Shown here one piece after another: positions 45,085 through 52,751 of a DNA stretch of 54,701 nucleotides (positions within the stretch are counted from its first letter, which is position 1; each line of letters begins with the position of its first letter). This DNA comes from Nonomuraea aurantiaca (lineage in GTDB: Bacteria > Actinomycetota > Actinomycetes > Streptosporangiales > Streptosporangiaceae): assembly GCF_020215705.1 (NCBI RefSeq), contig NZ_JAIWNB010000041.1, positions 1 through 54,701 of the forward strand, read 5' to 3'. Made by a program: the position numbers and the translations under genes. The notes under the pieces are model-generated. The model was given only the letters and a program-made list of their open reading frames with translations, was not told where the DNA came from and searched no databases.

Positions 45085-45816
45085 GTGGCGAAGCTGAACC
45101 AGATTCTCGCCGTAGAGAAGGGTGTGAAGGCCAGCACGCAGCGTGCGGTGTCCGACGCCTATCACGCCATTCAGAAGGCGCCGCTCCTGTCGGGCCTGTC
45201 TCGCACCTACCAGCCGATCGACGACGAGGGCGAGCAGTTGCCGCCCGAGTCGACGCGCGTCCAGGTGAAGACCGAGGCGATCATCGCGGACGTCGCGAAG
45301 GCGCTGACGCGGCTGTTCGACGTGACCGCGACCAAGGACTGGACCAACGCCACCGCCAAGGCGGACGTCGTGGTCGACGGCGAGACCCTCATCTCCGGGG
45401 CGCCGGTCACGTACCTGCTGTTCCTGGAGAAGCAGCTCGTCGACCTGCACACGTTCGTGTCGAAGCTGCCCACGCTCGACCCGGCCGAGACGTGGTCGTT
45501 CGACGACAACGCCGAGACGTGGCGCACCGAACCGGTCAAGACGACCCGCACCAAGAAGGTTCCGCGTAACCACGTGCTCGCCGAGGCGACAGACAAGCAC
45601 CCCGCCCAGGTGCAGGTGTTCACCGAGGACATCGTGGTCGGTTACTGGACGAAGACCGCCTTCTCCGGGGCCCTGCCGGCCAAGCGCGTGAATGAGTTGC
45701 TGTCTCGCGTGCAGAAGTTGCAGGACGCCGTCAAGTACGCCCGCGAAGAGGCCAACGCGACCGCCGTCGATGAGCAGGAGGTCGGCGACGCTGTGATCAG
45801 GTATCTGTTCGCCTGA
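45085..45816 (+). CDS. conserved protein upstream of tRNA-like array (DUF7873-like)
   Basis: 243 residues from GTG 45085 (VAKLNQILAVEKGVKASTQR). Conserved-looking blocks are LSGLSRTYQPIDDEGEQLPP, ESTRVQVKTEAIIADVAKAL, VTYLLFLEKQLVDLHTFVSK, RTKKVPRNHVLAEATDKHPA and SGALPAKRVNELLSRVQKLQ. From memory this matches a widespread actinobacterial family I associate with the name DUF7873; this is unverified and the function is unknown. It is soluble, strongly charged and rich in KxxPRNH-type basic patches, plausible for RNA binding. It lies about 70 nt upstream of the permuted tRNA-like units with no terminator between, so it should share their transcript. Confidence 0.8.
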   Translation: MAKLNQILAVEKGVKASTQRAVSDAYHAIQKAPLLSGLSRTYQPIDDEGEQLPPESTRVQVKTEAIIADVAKALTRLFDVTATKDWTNATAKADVVVDGETLISGAPVTYLLFLEKQLVDLHTFVSKLPTLDPAETWSFDDNAETWRTEPVKTTRTKKVPRNHVLAEATDKHPAQVQVFTEDIVVGYWTKTAFSGALPAKRVNELLSRVQKLQDAVKYAREEANATAVDEQEVGDAVIRYLFA

Positions 45817-45826
45817 CCTGATGACT

Positions 45827-45880
45827 CCCCGTTGAGCGCGGGGTGCGCGTAAGCGCAAAGCTGAAGCTCAAGCTGAAGCT
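45827..45880 (+). ncRNA. structured leader of the tRNA-like array
   Basis: Two adjacent hairpins. CCCCG/CGGGG (45827-45831 with 45839-45843) has a 7-nt loop. TGCGC/GCGCA (45844-45848 with 45853-45857) closes on GTAA, a GNRA tetraloop. An 11-nt direct repeat AAGCTGAAGCT follows at 45858-45868 and 45870-45880. It immediately precedes the first tRNA-like 3' half. Confidence 0.5.
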
Positions 45881-45886
45881 GACGAA

Positions 45887-45966
45887 CGGCTCAAGTGGAG
45901 GTTCGAGTCCTCCCCGGGGTACGCGCCTCGGTAGCCCAAATGGTAGAGGCAGCCGATCAAACTCAG
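45887..45966 (+). ncRNA. tRNA-like unit 1 in permuted order (3' half then 5' half), Leu(CAA)-like
   Basis: Order along the DNA: CGGC (45887-45890, anticodon 3' strand), T-arm GGAGG-TTCGAGT-CCTCC (45897-45913), acceptor 3' strand CCGGGGT (45914-45920), linker ACGC, acceptor 5' strand GCCTCGG (45925-45931), D-arm TAGCCCAAATGGTAGAGGCA (45932-45951), GCCG (45952-45955, anticodon 5' strand), then ATCAAAC. The acceptor pairs 7 of 7 with two G-U wobbles, and GCCG/CGGC pairs 4 of 4. TCAAA suggests anticodon CAA after T33. The D-arm is of a type common in phage-borne tRNAs. No CCA is encoded, and the exact ends of the halves are unknown. Confidence 0.55.
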
Positions 45967-46020
45967 ATTCTCGCTCTAGCCTCAGCATTGTCGTCGAGCG
46001 CCAGATCAACCGAGGATGGA

Positions 46021-46110
46021 CTGTGATTGTTGAGATGCCGGTTCGAATCCGGCTCGGGGCTCTTCGTGCCCCGGTGGCTCAATGGCAGAGCGCACGTCAG
46101 GACTGATCCG
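46021..46110 (+). ncRNA. tRNA-like unit 2 in permuted order (3' half then 5' half)
   Basis: Order: TGTG (46022-46025), an 11-nt variable segment, T-arm GCCGG-TTCGAAT-CCGGC (46037-46053), acceptor 3' strand TCGGGGC (46054-46060), linker TCTTCGT, acceptor 5' strand GCCCCGG (46068-46074), TG, D-arm GCTC-AATGGCA-GAGC (46077-46091), G, then CACGTC. The acceptor pairs 7 of 7 with one G-U. The possible anticodon stem CACG/TGTG (one G-U) is weaker. T33 and the anticodon cannot be assigned. No conventional 3' half follows the 5' half before the terminator at 46154. Confidence 0.5.
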
Positions 46111-46153
46111 TTCTCTTAAACGCCGCTGGCGCCAAATATGGCGGCACACATCA

Positions 46154-46183
46154 GGCCCCCCGGCTTGGGTAGTCCGGGGGGCC
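46154..46183. terminator. strong bidirectional terminator
   Basis: A 10-bp stem GGCCCCCCGG / CCGGGGGGCC with loop CTTGGGTAGT. It ends the DUF7873-tRNA-like transcript and also faces the convergent TetR gene. Confidence 0.82.
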
Positions 46184-46208
46184 GCTGCCGTTTCCGAACA
46201 CGATCGAC

Positions 46209-46805
46209 CTAGCCGGTCGTCACGGCGCGCCTGACGCTCTCGCGGAGCAGGGCGCGACGCTGCTCGTGCAGCTCCGGCGGCTCCTCGGCCGTCGCGGCAT
46301 AGACGTTGCTGACGGGCGACCATGCCATGGACATCGCGATGACCAGGGCCATCACGTCGAACGGATCACCCGGTCTTACGATGCCCGCGGCCTGCGCCTC
46401 GGCGATGGCGCGCAGCTTGTGGTCGTCGAGACGGTCGGCGTCGTCGACGAGGTGGCCGGCGGGACGTCGTTCCAGCCGTGCCCAGGTGGCCAGCCGGATG
46501 AGGTCGGGGCGGCGGAGGTATTCGTCATAGAGGCGTACGGCCCAGTCCGCGAGGTCGGTGGCGTCGATCGGGACGACGTTCACGATCCGCTCCAGCGAGT
46601 CGGCGAAGATGGCGTCGAACAGCCCTTCCTTGCTGCCGAAGTAGGCGTAGAGCTGCGCCTTGTTGGTGCGGGCGGCGGCCACGATCCGCTCGATGCGTGC
46701 CCCGGCGATCCCGTATTCGGCGAACTCCTGAGTCGCTACGTCGAGCATGCGACCGCGGGTCGCCGCGCCACGGGAGGTCAGGGGCTGATCGGCCATGCCG
46801 TCCAC
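46209..46805 (-). CDS. TetR-family regulator
   Basis: A 198-residue protein. The helix-turn-helix (DVATQEFAEYGIAGARIERI, VAAARTNKAQLYAYFGSKEG) is followed by a helical C-terminal domain with WARLERRPAGHLVDDADRLD and FDVMALVIAMSMAWSP. It is divergent from an alcohol dehydrogenase gene about 90 nt away, and AACAG-T-CTGTT-type palindromes lie between them. It is most likely the local repressor of that gene, responding to an unknown ligand. Confidence 0.87.
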   Translation of the reverse strand: MDGMADQPLTSRGAATRGRMLDVATQEFAEYGIAGARIERIVAAARTNKAQLYAYFGSKEGLFDAIFADSLERIVNVVPIDATDLADWAVRLYDEYLRRPDLIRLATWARLERRPAGHLVDDADRLDDHKLRAIAEAQAAGIVRPGDPFDVMALVIAMSMAWSPVSNVYAATAEEPPELHEQRRALLRESVRRAVTTG

Positions 46806-46810
46806 TCTAT

Positions 46811-46878
46811 CAAACAGAACAGTTGGTTTGTTTTGCGGTCGGCCGAGGGCTAGTGTGCGATAGACCGAACAGTCTGTT
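46811..46878. promoter_or_regulatory. TetR/ADH divergent operator region
   Basis: CAAAC...GTTTG (46811-46815 and 46826-46830) and AACAG-T-CTGTT (46868-46878) are inverted repeats sharing the GAACAG core. The second ends 12 nt before the first ATG of the dehydrogenase gene. Confidence 0.55.
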
Positions 46879-46890
46879 TAAAAGGAGTCC

Positions 46891-47937
46891 ATGTACATGA
46901 GGAGCACACTGGGATGGCAAGCGGACGGTTCCGCGACACTGCGGCAGGTGTCACTCGAGCGGCGCGATCTGCGGCCAGACGACATCGCGGTACGTGTGGA
47001 CTACTGCGGTGTCTGCCACACCGATCTGCATGCTGTCCGCGCCCATCCCGGCGACGCGAGCACGCCTCTAGTGCCCGGCCACGAGTTCACGGGGGTGGTG
47101 ACCGAGATCGGGCCCGAAGTCACCCGATTCACCGCCGGCGACCCGGTCGCGGTCGGAAACATCGTCGACTCGTGTGGCGTGTGCGCCATGTGCCGGGCCG
47201 GCCAGGAGAACTTCTGCCACGAGTTCCCCACCCTGACCTACGGCGGCACCGACCGCCGCGACGGGTCGACCACGTTGGGCGGCTATTCCCGCGAATACGT
47301 GGTCCGCAACCAATTCGCCTACCCCCTCCCCACCGGCCTCGACCCTGCCGCCGCGGCACCTCTGCTCTGCGCCGGGGTCACCGTCTGGGAGCCGCTGCAC
47401 TCACTCGGCGTGGGGCCGGGCGCTCGCGTCGCCGTGGCGGGACTTGGCGGCCTGGGCCATCTCGCGGTCAAGCTGGCCGTGGCGCTCGGCGCCGACACCA
47501 CGGTCATCAGCCGGTCGGCGGACAAAATCGACGATGCCCGTCGCCTCGGGGCCCACGACCTCATCGACTCCACGGATCCGGGGCAGATGGCCGCGGGCCG
47601 GGACCAGTTCGAGGTGGTCATCGACACCATCTCCGCTCCCCACGATCTCGGCCCGTACCTGCGGCTGGTCGCCATGGACGGGACACTCAGCCACCTCGGG
47701 CACCTCGGACCGGTCACCGTACAGACCACCGATCTGCTCGTCGGGCGTAAGAGGCTCAGCTCCGCGGGCAGCGGTGGCCGGCCCGCTACCGCCGCCATGC
47801 TGGAGTTCTGCGCCGCGCGCGGTATCACCGCCGAGATCGAGCTCCTCCCCTCGGCGCGCGTGAACGAAGCCCTCGACCGTCTTCAGCGCAACGACGTCCG
47901 CTACCGGTTCGTGCTCGACATGTCTGACTTGCCCTGA
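46891..47937 (+). CDS. zinc-dependent alcohol dehydrogenase (CAD-like)
   Basis: 348 residues from ATG 46891 (MYMRSTLGWQADGSATLRQV), or 346 from ATG 46897, with AAAGGAG upstream of both. Zinc-enzyme motifs are VDYCGVCHTDLHAV and GHEFTGVVTEIGPEV (catalytic zinc), SCGVCAMCRAGQENFC (structural zinc Cys cluster) and LLCAGVTVWEPL. The Rossmann fingerprint is VAVAGLGGLGHLAVKLAVAL. The family reduces or oxidises aldehydes and alcohols with NADP(H). Substrate specificity cannot be read from sequence. It is controlled, by position, by the divergent TetR. Confidence 0.9.
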   Translation: MYMRSTLGWQADGSATLRQVSLERRDLRPDDIAVRVDYCGVCHTDLHAVRAHPGDASTPLVPGHEFTGVVTEIGPEVTRFTAGDPVAVGNIVDSCGVCAMCRAGQENFCHEFPTLTYGGTDRRDGSTTLGGYSREYVVRNQFAYPLPTGLDPAAAAPLLCAGVTVWEPLHSLGVGPGARVAVAGLGGLGHLAVKLAVALGADTTVISRSADKIDDARRLGAHDLIDSTDPGQMAAGRDQFEVVIDTISAPHDLGPYLRLVAMDGTLSHLGHLGPVTVQTTDLLVGRKRLSSAGSGGRPATAAMLEFCAARGITAEIELLPSARVNEALDRLQRNDVRYRFVLDMSDLP

Positions 47938-48093
47938 AGCCCGCGCGTAGGTCCCCGTTCGTATACCACGGAAGTTGTAGGTCGCCCGGTAGGGAGTACG
48001 GCGTCTGGACGCTCCAAGTAATACGCAGGTTTGACGCTTTTCATGGGCCTCATTCGTATGGTCAGGGGACCTAGCGGAGGAGGGAAACCATCA

Positions 48094-49983
48094 ATGAGCA
48101 CACGATTATCAGCTAGCAGAGCGGCGCGCGGGTACACGCCAAGAAGGGCGCGTGCGATCATCATGGTCGTCGTCGCTTTCGTCTCTACGGCATTCGGGTT
48201 CATGGCGCCGCCCATATCCGGTAACGGGGAGGCGCGCGCGGACACCGCGACCGCGGGCCACTTCGTTCCCATGGCTTTTACCGCCTTGCTGGACACCCGG
48301 ACCGGAACCGGCGCGACGAAGGCGAAGATTCCCGCCAACGGATCGGTGACCTTTCAGGTCACCGGGCGTACGGGAATCCCCTCGGCCGGTGTCGCCGGGG
48401 CTTTCATGACCATCGAAGCGATCAATCCCGCTCAGAATGGTTCGTTCAAGGTGGGTCCGGCGGGCCAGACGCCTTCGGTGAGCGCGCTGAGCTTCAAGGC
48501 CGGCCAGAGCGCCTCCAACACCGGCATGATCGAGGTGAACGCGCAGGGAAAGGTGACGGTCACCAATGCCAGCGCCGGCGCCGTCGACGCCACGGTCTCC
48601 ACCAGTGGCTTCTACCTGGGGGACAACGGCTCGGTATCGGGGAGTACCTACAGTCCCGTGCCTGCTGACCACTACCTCTACGACACCATCCGCGGCGACA
48701 ACTGGGGCTTGCCGGGGAACAAGCTGGGCGCGAACAGCTCAGCCGCCTTCGGTGTCAACGGTCACGCGGGCGTTCCCGCCAGTGGAGCCACCGCGGTCGC
48801 CCTGAACATCACCGTGCAGGACCAGACCGCGGGCGGTTGGGTGTCCATCTATCCGGTTCTGTCGCTGGACCCCAACGTCAGCGCACTCGACTACACGGCC
48901 GCGAGTGGGCAGACCACCAGTTCCCAGATCGTCCCGCTGAACGCGACCGGGTTGCTGGCGTTCACCAACCACGGCAGCAGTCCGATCAACGCCTCGATCA
49001 CCATCCGCGGCTACTTCACCGCCGAGGGGGACGGCGCGGACGGCCTGAACTACACGGAGATCGCACCTCAGACGATCGCCGACACCGCCAACGCGACCGC
49101 GATCCCCGCCGGGCAGTCCTTGACCTTCAACTCCTCGCAGCTCGCCGCGGCGCCTGACTCGGTCTCCGCCGCGGCGCTCACCATCACCACACGCGACGCG
49201 CAGCAGGCCGGCTGGCTGTCGGTGTATCCGGCGGACAGCAGTGACCCGAATCTGCCGAGCGTCTCCTTCCCCGCCGGCCTGGGAAATGCCAGCGGGTCGG
49301 ACACCGTGGTCACCAGCGGCGACCAGAAGATCACCTTGACGAACCACAGTTCCGGCGCCGTGCACGTCCAAGTCGCGGTCAGCGGGTACTTCGTATCGGA
49401 CGAGACCCCCATCGACGGCGCCCCGGCCCCGGCCGAAGACCCGACGGGCGGGAGCCCTGACACCGTTCCCGACATGCCGACCGCGGTGCCGACTGATGAT
49501 TCCGACCCCGATGACGTATCCGCCGATCTGCAGTCTCCCACTGTCTCCGCGGGCATCGATGACGCCACGGCTGCCGCCTCGCCCTCGAACACGTCGGCGG
49601 CTACGAAGGCCGCGTGGACGTCATGGTGCATCTATTCGGCCTCCAGGCCGTTCATTCTCACGAAGACCTCTCACGACATCCACGCCAAAGGAAAGAAGAA
49701 GTCATGCGGAGGGAGTGCGGGTCCTCCTGACAGGTGCCACGCCGGCGTGGATCTCGAGGCCTGGAACCTGATCGGTGATCACCAGTGGCACGTCATCGCG
49801 CACAACGGTGGGAAGTGGACCAAGTGCAAGGGGCAGGTCGTGGCGACCTACAAGAACTGCCACTACCAGCCAAGATACCGAGTCTGGTACAGGACGGCGC
49901 TTTGGCTCCAGATCCAGAAGAGAGGTTTGTACGGCACACCGGGCTGGTCTTACAGCAAGACCAAGGACTTCTACTGCGACTGA
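48094..49983 (+). CDS. secreted protein with three beta-repeat domains and a Cys-rich C-terminal module
   Basis: About 629 residues from ATG 48094 (MSTRLSASRAARGYTPRRAR), with GGAGGAGGG about 12 nt upstream. The signal segment is AIIMVVVAFVSTAFGFMAPP. Three domains of about 130 residues follow. Each opens like HFVPMAFTALLDTRTGTG, contains a Gly-rich beta core and ends VSTSGFYLG, TIRGYFTAEG or AVSGYFVSDE. An acidic Pro/Thr linker (50 residues) leads to a 130-residue module rich in Trp, Lys and Cys (WTSWCIYSASRPFI, KKSCGGSAGPPDRCHAG, KWTKCKGQVVATYKNCHYQP). I do not recognise that module. It is probably an extracellular adhesin or wall protein. Confidence 0.75.
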   Translation: MSTRLSASRAARGYTPRRARAIIMVVVAFVSTAFGFMAPPISGNGEARADTATAGHFVPMAFTALLDTRTGTGATKAKIPANGSVTFQVTGRTGIPSAGVAGAFMTIEAINPAQNGSFKVGPAGQTPSVSALSFKAGQSASNTGMIEVNAQGKVTVTNASAGAVDATVSTSGFYLGDNGSVSGSTYSPVPADHYLYDTIRGDNWGLPGNKLGANSSAAFGVNGHAGVPASGATAVALNITVQDQTAGGWVSIYPVLSLDPNVSALDYTAASGQTTSSQIVPLNATGLLAFTNHGSSPINASITIRGYFTAEGDGADGLNYTEIAPQTIADTANATAIPAGQSLTFNSSQLAAAPDSVSAAALTITTRDAQQAGWLSVYPADSSDPNLPSVSFPAGLGNASGSDTVVTSGDQKITLTNHSSGAVHVQVAVSGYFVSDETPIDGAPAPAEDPTGGSPDTVPDMPTAVPTDDSDPDDVSADLQSPTVSAGIDDATAAASPSNTSAATKAAWTSWCIYSASRPFILTKTSHDIHAKGKKKSCGGSAGPPDRCHAGVDLEAWNLIGDHQWHVIAHNGGKWTKCKGQVVATYKNCHYQPRYRVWYRTALWLQIQKRGLYGTPGWSYSKTKDFYCD

Positions 49984-50013
49984 TGTGACCGCGCGACCTT
50001 CCTGATCCGAGGC

Positions 50014-50035
50014 GCCCCGCCTGACCCGGCGGGGC
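50014..50035. terminator. terminator between convergent genes
   Basis: An 8-bp stem GCCCCGCC / GGCGGGGC with a 6-nt loop. It lies between the convergent secreted-protein and isomerase genes. Confidence 0.65.
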
Positions 50036-50063
50036 CGTCCTCTGCGCACTTCTGGAGGACGTC

Positions 50064-51107
50064 TCAATCCGGCAAGCCTTCAGTGGACTTATGGGCTGGT
50101 TTGCAGCGCACCGCCGCGGCGTCGCCGCGCAGGGTGCACCACCCGGCCGCGTACGGGAGGAGCAGCGTGTCTCCGGCCTTGACCGGGACCGGCGGGCCAT
50201 GTTCGCTCGTGACGATCCCGGCGCCATCGGTGACCGCGACGATCGAGTACGCCGGCTCCAAGACGCTGACGGGATCGGGACGAAGCCTCTCGGCGGCGAA
50301 GAACTCGTCGGCGAGCTCGGCGAAGAGGCGGCGGACCCCGGGCCGGGCGTCACCCGCCGGCTGGCGGGCGCGGCGTAGCTCGTTCAGCCGTTCCGCGCCC
50401 CAGCCGCTCCTGTTGACACAGCCGAGCGCCTGGTCGTAGCCGAGCCCCAGGTGCCCGACGGCCGGGCCGTCGACGGCGAAACCCGTCCATTCGAGCAGTA
50501 CGGAGAAGTCGGTCGGCTCCTGCACCTCCACCATGAGGACCCCGGCCCCGATGGCGTGTGGCAGGCCCGCCGGGCACACGATGGCGTCGCCGGCCCGCAC
50601 CGGTACGCGGTTCGTGGCGTCGAGCATCTGATCGATTCGCTGGTCCGCGACCCAGCGGGCCAGCTCGTCCGGCTCGACGTCCCTGGCGAAGCCGAGATGC
50701 ACCGCCGCCTCCGGCTCGGCAGAGACGATCACCCATGCCTCGGTCTTCCCGTACGGCGAGGCCAGGTGGTCGGCGGCGAATCGGCGATCGGGGTGCACGT
50801 GCAGCGGTAGCCGTTCGCCCGCGTCCAGCAGCTTCACCAGGATCGCGGGGTCGGCGCCGTGTTCCGCGACGTGTTGTTCTCCCAGCCACCACAGGGGATC
50901 GCCGGCGATCGCCTCGGCGAGTGAGCGGCCGTCGGGCAGCGTGGTCAGTCCCGCGGGCGCCGCCCCGTGCCGGCTGGTGGTCGAGGCGACCCAATCCTCC
51001 GGATAATAGGGATCATCAACGGACGGGATCCCGCGGAACCGGCTGATGCGCCCGGCACCCCGGTAGAACGAGCGCGGAGTGTTCGCGGGCAGAAGGTAGC
51101 TGGTCAC
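50064..51107 (-). CDS. class I mannose-6-phosphate isomerase-like protein
   Basis: A 347-residue cupin enzyme from GTG 51107, with GGGAGC upstream. Signature blocks are GRISRFRGIP, DWVASTTSRHG, GEQHVAEHGADPAILVKLLD, the metal-binding RLPLHVHPDRRFA, YGKTEAWVIVSAEPEA and AIVCPAGLPHAIGAGVLMVE. The C-terminal cupin repeat carries GPPVPVKAGDTLLLPYAAG. It interconverts mannose-6-P and fructose-6-P or acts on a related sugar phosphate. It is shorter than classical ManA and resembles the actinobacterial class I variant. It lies downstream of a degraded gene and near a DeoR regulator, which suggests a sugar-utilisation operon. Confidence 0.82.
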   Translation of the reverse strand: MTSYLLPANTPRSFYRGAGRISRFRGIPSVDDPYYPEDWVASTTSRHGAAPAGLTTLPDGRSLAEAIAGDPLWWLGEQHVAEHGADPAILVKLLDAGERLPLHVHPDRRFAADHLASPYGKTEAWVIVSAEPEAAVHLGFARDVEPDELARWVADQRIDQMLDATNRVPVRAGDAIVCPAGLPHAIGAGVLMVEVQEPTDFSVLLEWTGFAVDGPAVGHLGLGYDQALGCVNRSGWGAERLNELRRARQPAGDARPGVRRLFAELADEFFAAERLRPDPVSVLEPAYSIVAVTDGAGIVTSEHGPPVPVKAGDTLLLPYAAGWCTLRGDAAAVRCKPAHKSTEGLPD

Positions 51108-51122
51108 GCAGGTGCTCCCGGG

Positions 51123-51472
51123 TCAGGCGTTCCATGATCGGCACCATTCGGTGGGTAGTTCCTTGACCACTACGTCGAGTGGCCAGGCCGGTGTGAAGGG
51201 GCGCCCATACCTCCGCGTCACCGCGTTGAGCTCCTCGAGTCGCGTCCTGGCCGCCGCGATGGCTTCCTCGCGGGCGGCGGGGTCGACGGGGCTATGGCGC
51301 GGACCACCGCGTCCTTCGCGGCGACGACATCGGCGAAGGTGACGCTCGCCGGATCGGGCGCGAGCAGTTCGGCGCCGCCGCCTGGCGGGGAACCACAGTC
51401 GGCCAGCAGCGGCGCCGTGGCCGCCGCGTCACCAAGTCGCAGTGCGGCGGGCCGGGGGCTGCTGGCTGTCAT
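51123..51472 (-). pseudogene. degraded gene, two frames, unrecognised
   Basis: From ATG 51472 one frame reads SVTFADVVAAKDAVVRAIAP and then becomes nonsense-like. From about 51290 another frame reads VDPAAREEAIAAARTRLEEL, NAVTRRYGRPFTPAWPLDVV and VKELPTEWCRSWNA before its stop at 51123. The two join smoothly near 51290 if one base is shifted. It would be the gene between the DeoR regulator and the isomerase. The family is not recognised. Confidence 0.4.
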
Positions 51473-51661
51473 CGCTTCTCCTAAGGCACAGGAGTCTGAA
51501 CACAGGGGTCCGGGGGATGACAAGAGTGCTGGTTCCTGCCGTATTCGCCTAGGCAGGCTTGCCGATATCTGCCACAGTATGCTTGTTTCTGCGCACTGGT
51601 CAACGGTGAAGTCGCAGAGATCTGTAACTAACCGCAACTAGCTGCATCGCAGGAGCGGATC

Positions 51662-52441
51662 ATGCAGGACACGGCCCTGCCCGCGAAGCGTCGCGCCGAA
51701 CTCGTGAGGCACGTCCGCGAACGCGGTCACGCCACGGTCGCCGAGCTGGCAGCACGTTTCGCCGTGTCCATGGACACCGTGCGTCGTGACCTCGACCACC
51801 TCGCGGAGCGGCAGCTGATCGCCCGCACCCACGGTGGCGCGATGCGCACGGACGAATTGGCCACGGCCGACGTCCCCTTCGACAGCCGCGCGGCCGTGCA
51901 CCACCGGGCCAAGCAGGCCATCGGCATCGCTGCGGCGCAGCTCATCTCCAACGGCGAGACTCTGATCGTCAACGGCGGCACGACCACGCTTGCGGTGGTC
52001 CGGGCGCTCGCCGGCAAGCGGGACCTCACGGTGGTGACGAACAATCTGCGCCTGCCCCCCGAGATCCCGCAGGACGCCGTGCGCGACCTCTATGTCATCG
52101 GCGGCAGCTGCCGCATCTCGTCAAATGTCACCATTGGGCCGGTGACTTTCGCCGACACCGAGGGCATCAGCGCCGACACCACGGTGATCGGCGTCGGCGG
52201 CATCTCGGCCGTTGGCGGGCTGTCCACCAGCAACCTGCAAGAGGCCCAGATGATGCGCCAGATGATCGACGCAGGGACGCGGGTCGTCGTCGTGGCCGAC
52301 TCGTCGAAGTTCGGCAGGAGCGCTTTCGTGCACATCTGCGGCCTCGACCGGGTATCGGTCCTGGTCACCGACGCGCCGCCGCCCGAGGACCTCGCCGTGG
52401 CATTGAAGGACGCCGACGTGGAGCTGGTCACCGTGGGATGA
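51662..52441 (+). CDS. DeoR/GlpR-family regulator
   Basis: A 259-residue protein from ATG 51662, with GGAG about 7 nt upstream. The N-terminal winged helix is HATVAELAARFAVSMDTVRR, DLDHLAERQLIARTHGGAM. The C-terminal sugar-phosphate sensor domain has LIVNGGTTTLAVVRALAGK, VVTNNLRLPPEIPQ, VIGVGGISAVGGLSTSNLQE and VVVVADSSKFGRSAFVHICG. DeoR proteins usually repress a neighbouring sugar operon, so the divergent isomerase locus is the likely target. Short AACTA-type direct repeats lie just upstream (51625-51645). Confidence 0.9.
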   Translation: MQDTALPAKRRAELVRHVRERGHATVAELAARFAVSMDTVRRDLDHLAERQLIARTHGGAMRTDELATADVPFDSRAAVHHRAKQAIGIAAAQLISNGETLIVNGGTTTLAVVRALAGKRDLTVVTNNLRLPPEIPQDAVRDLYVIGGSCRISSNVTIGPVTFADTEGISADTTVIGVGGISAVGGLSTSNLQEAQMMRQMIDAGTRVVVVADSSKFGRSAFVHICGLDRVSVLVTDAPPPEDLAVALKDADVELVTVG

Positions 52442-52463
52442 GGCCCCCGACGTCGGCGGCCGG

Positions 52464-52751
52464 TCAGTTCCCCACGCTCTGGTAGTGCCGGAGCTGGTGG
52501 CACCAGAAACGGTAGGCGAGGGTGAACAGGGCGATGCCCAGGAGCGGGCTGCCGTACGCCACGAAGGCGGGGACGTTCAGTGACGCGGCCTTGCCCAGCA
52601 GTACGCTCGCCGGTACGTACGCCACGAACGCGACCGGCAGCACGAACGTCAGTAGCCACTGCGTAACCCCGCCGAACACGCTCATCGGGTACGAGCCGAA
52701 CTTGCTGAACACGTCATCCAGGAACCCGCGCAGAGCGGCGGTGTCCAGCAT
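52464..52751 (-). pseudogene. ABC-2 exporter permease, C-terminal fragment
   Basis: The frame encodes FLDDVFSKFGSYPMSVFGGV, WLLTFVLPVAFVAYVPASVL and SPLLGIALFTLAYRFWCHQL to a stop at 52464. This is the end of the DUF990-type ABC-2 permeases, whose full length is about 260 residues, with two membrane helices and the YPxSVFGG motif. The N-terminal half and the partner permease are missing. Its 5' end is joined directly to the truncated ATPase gene. Confidence 0.78.
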
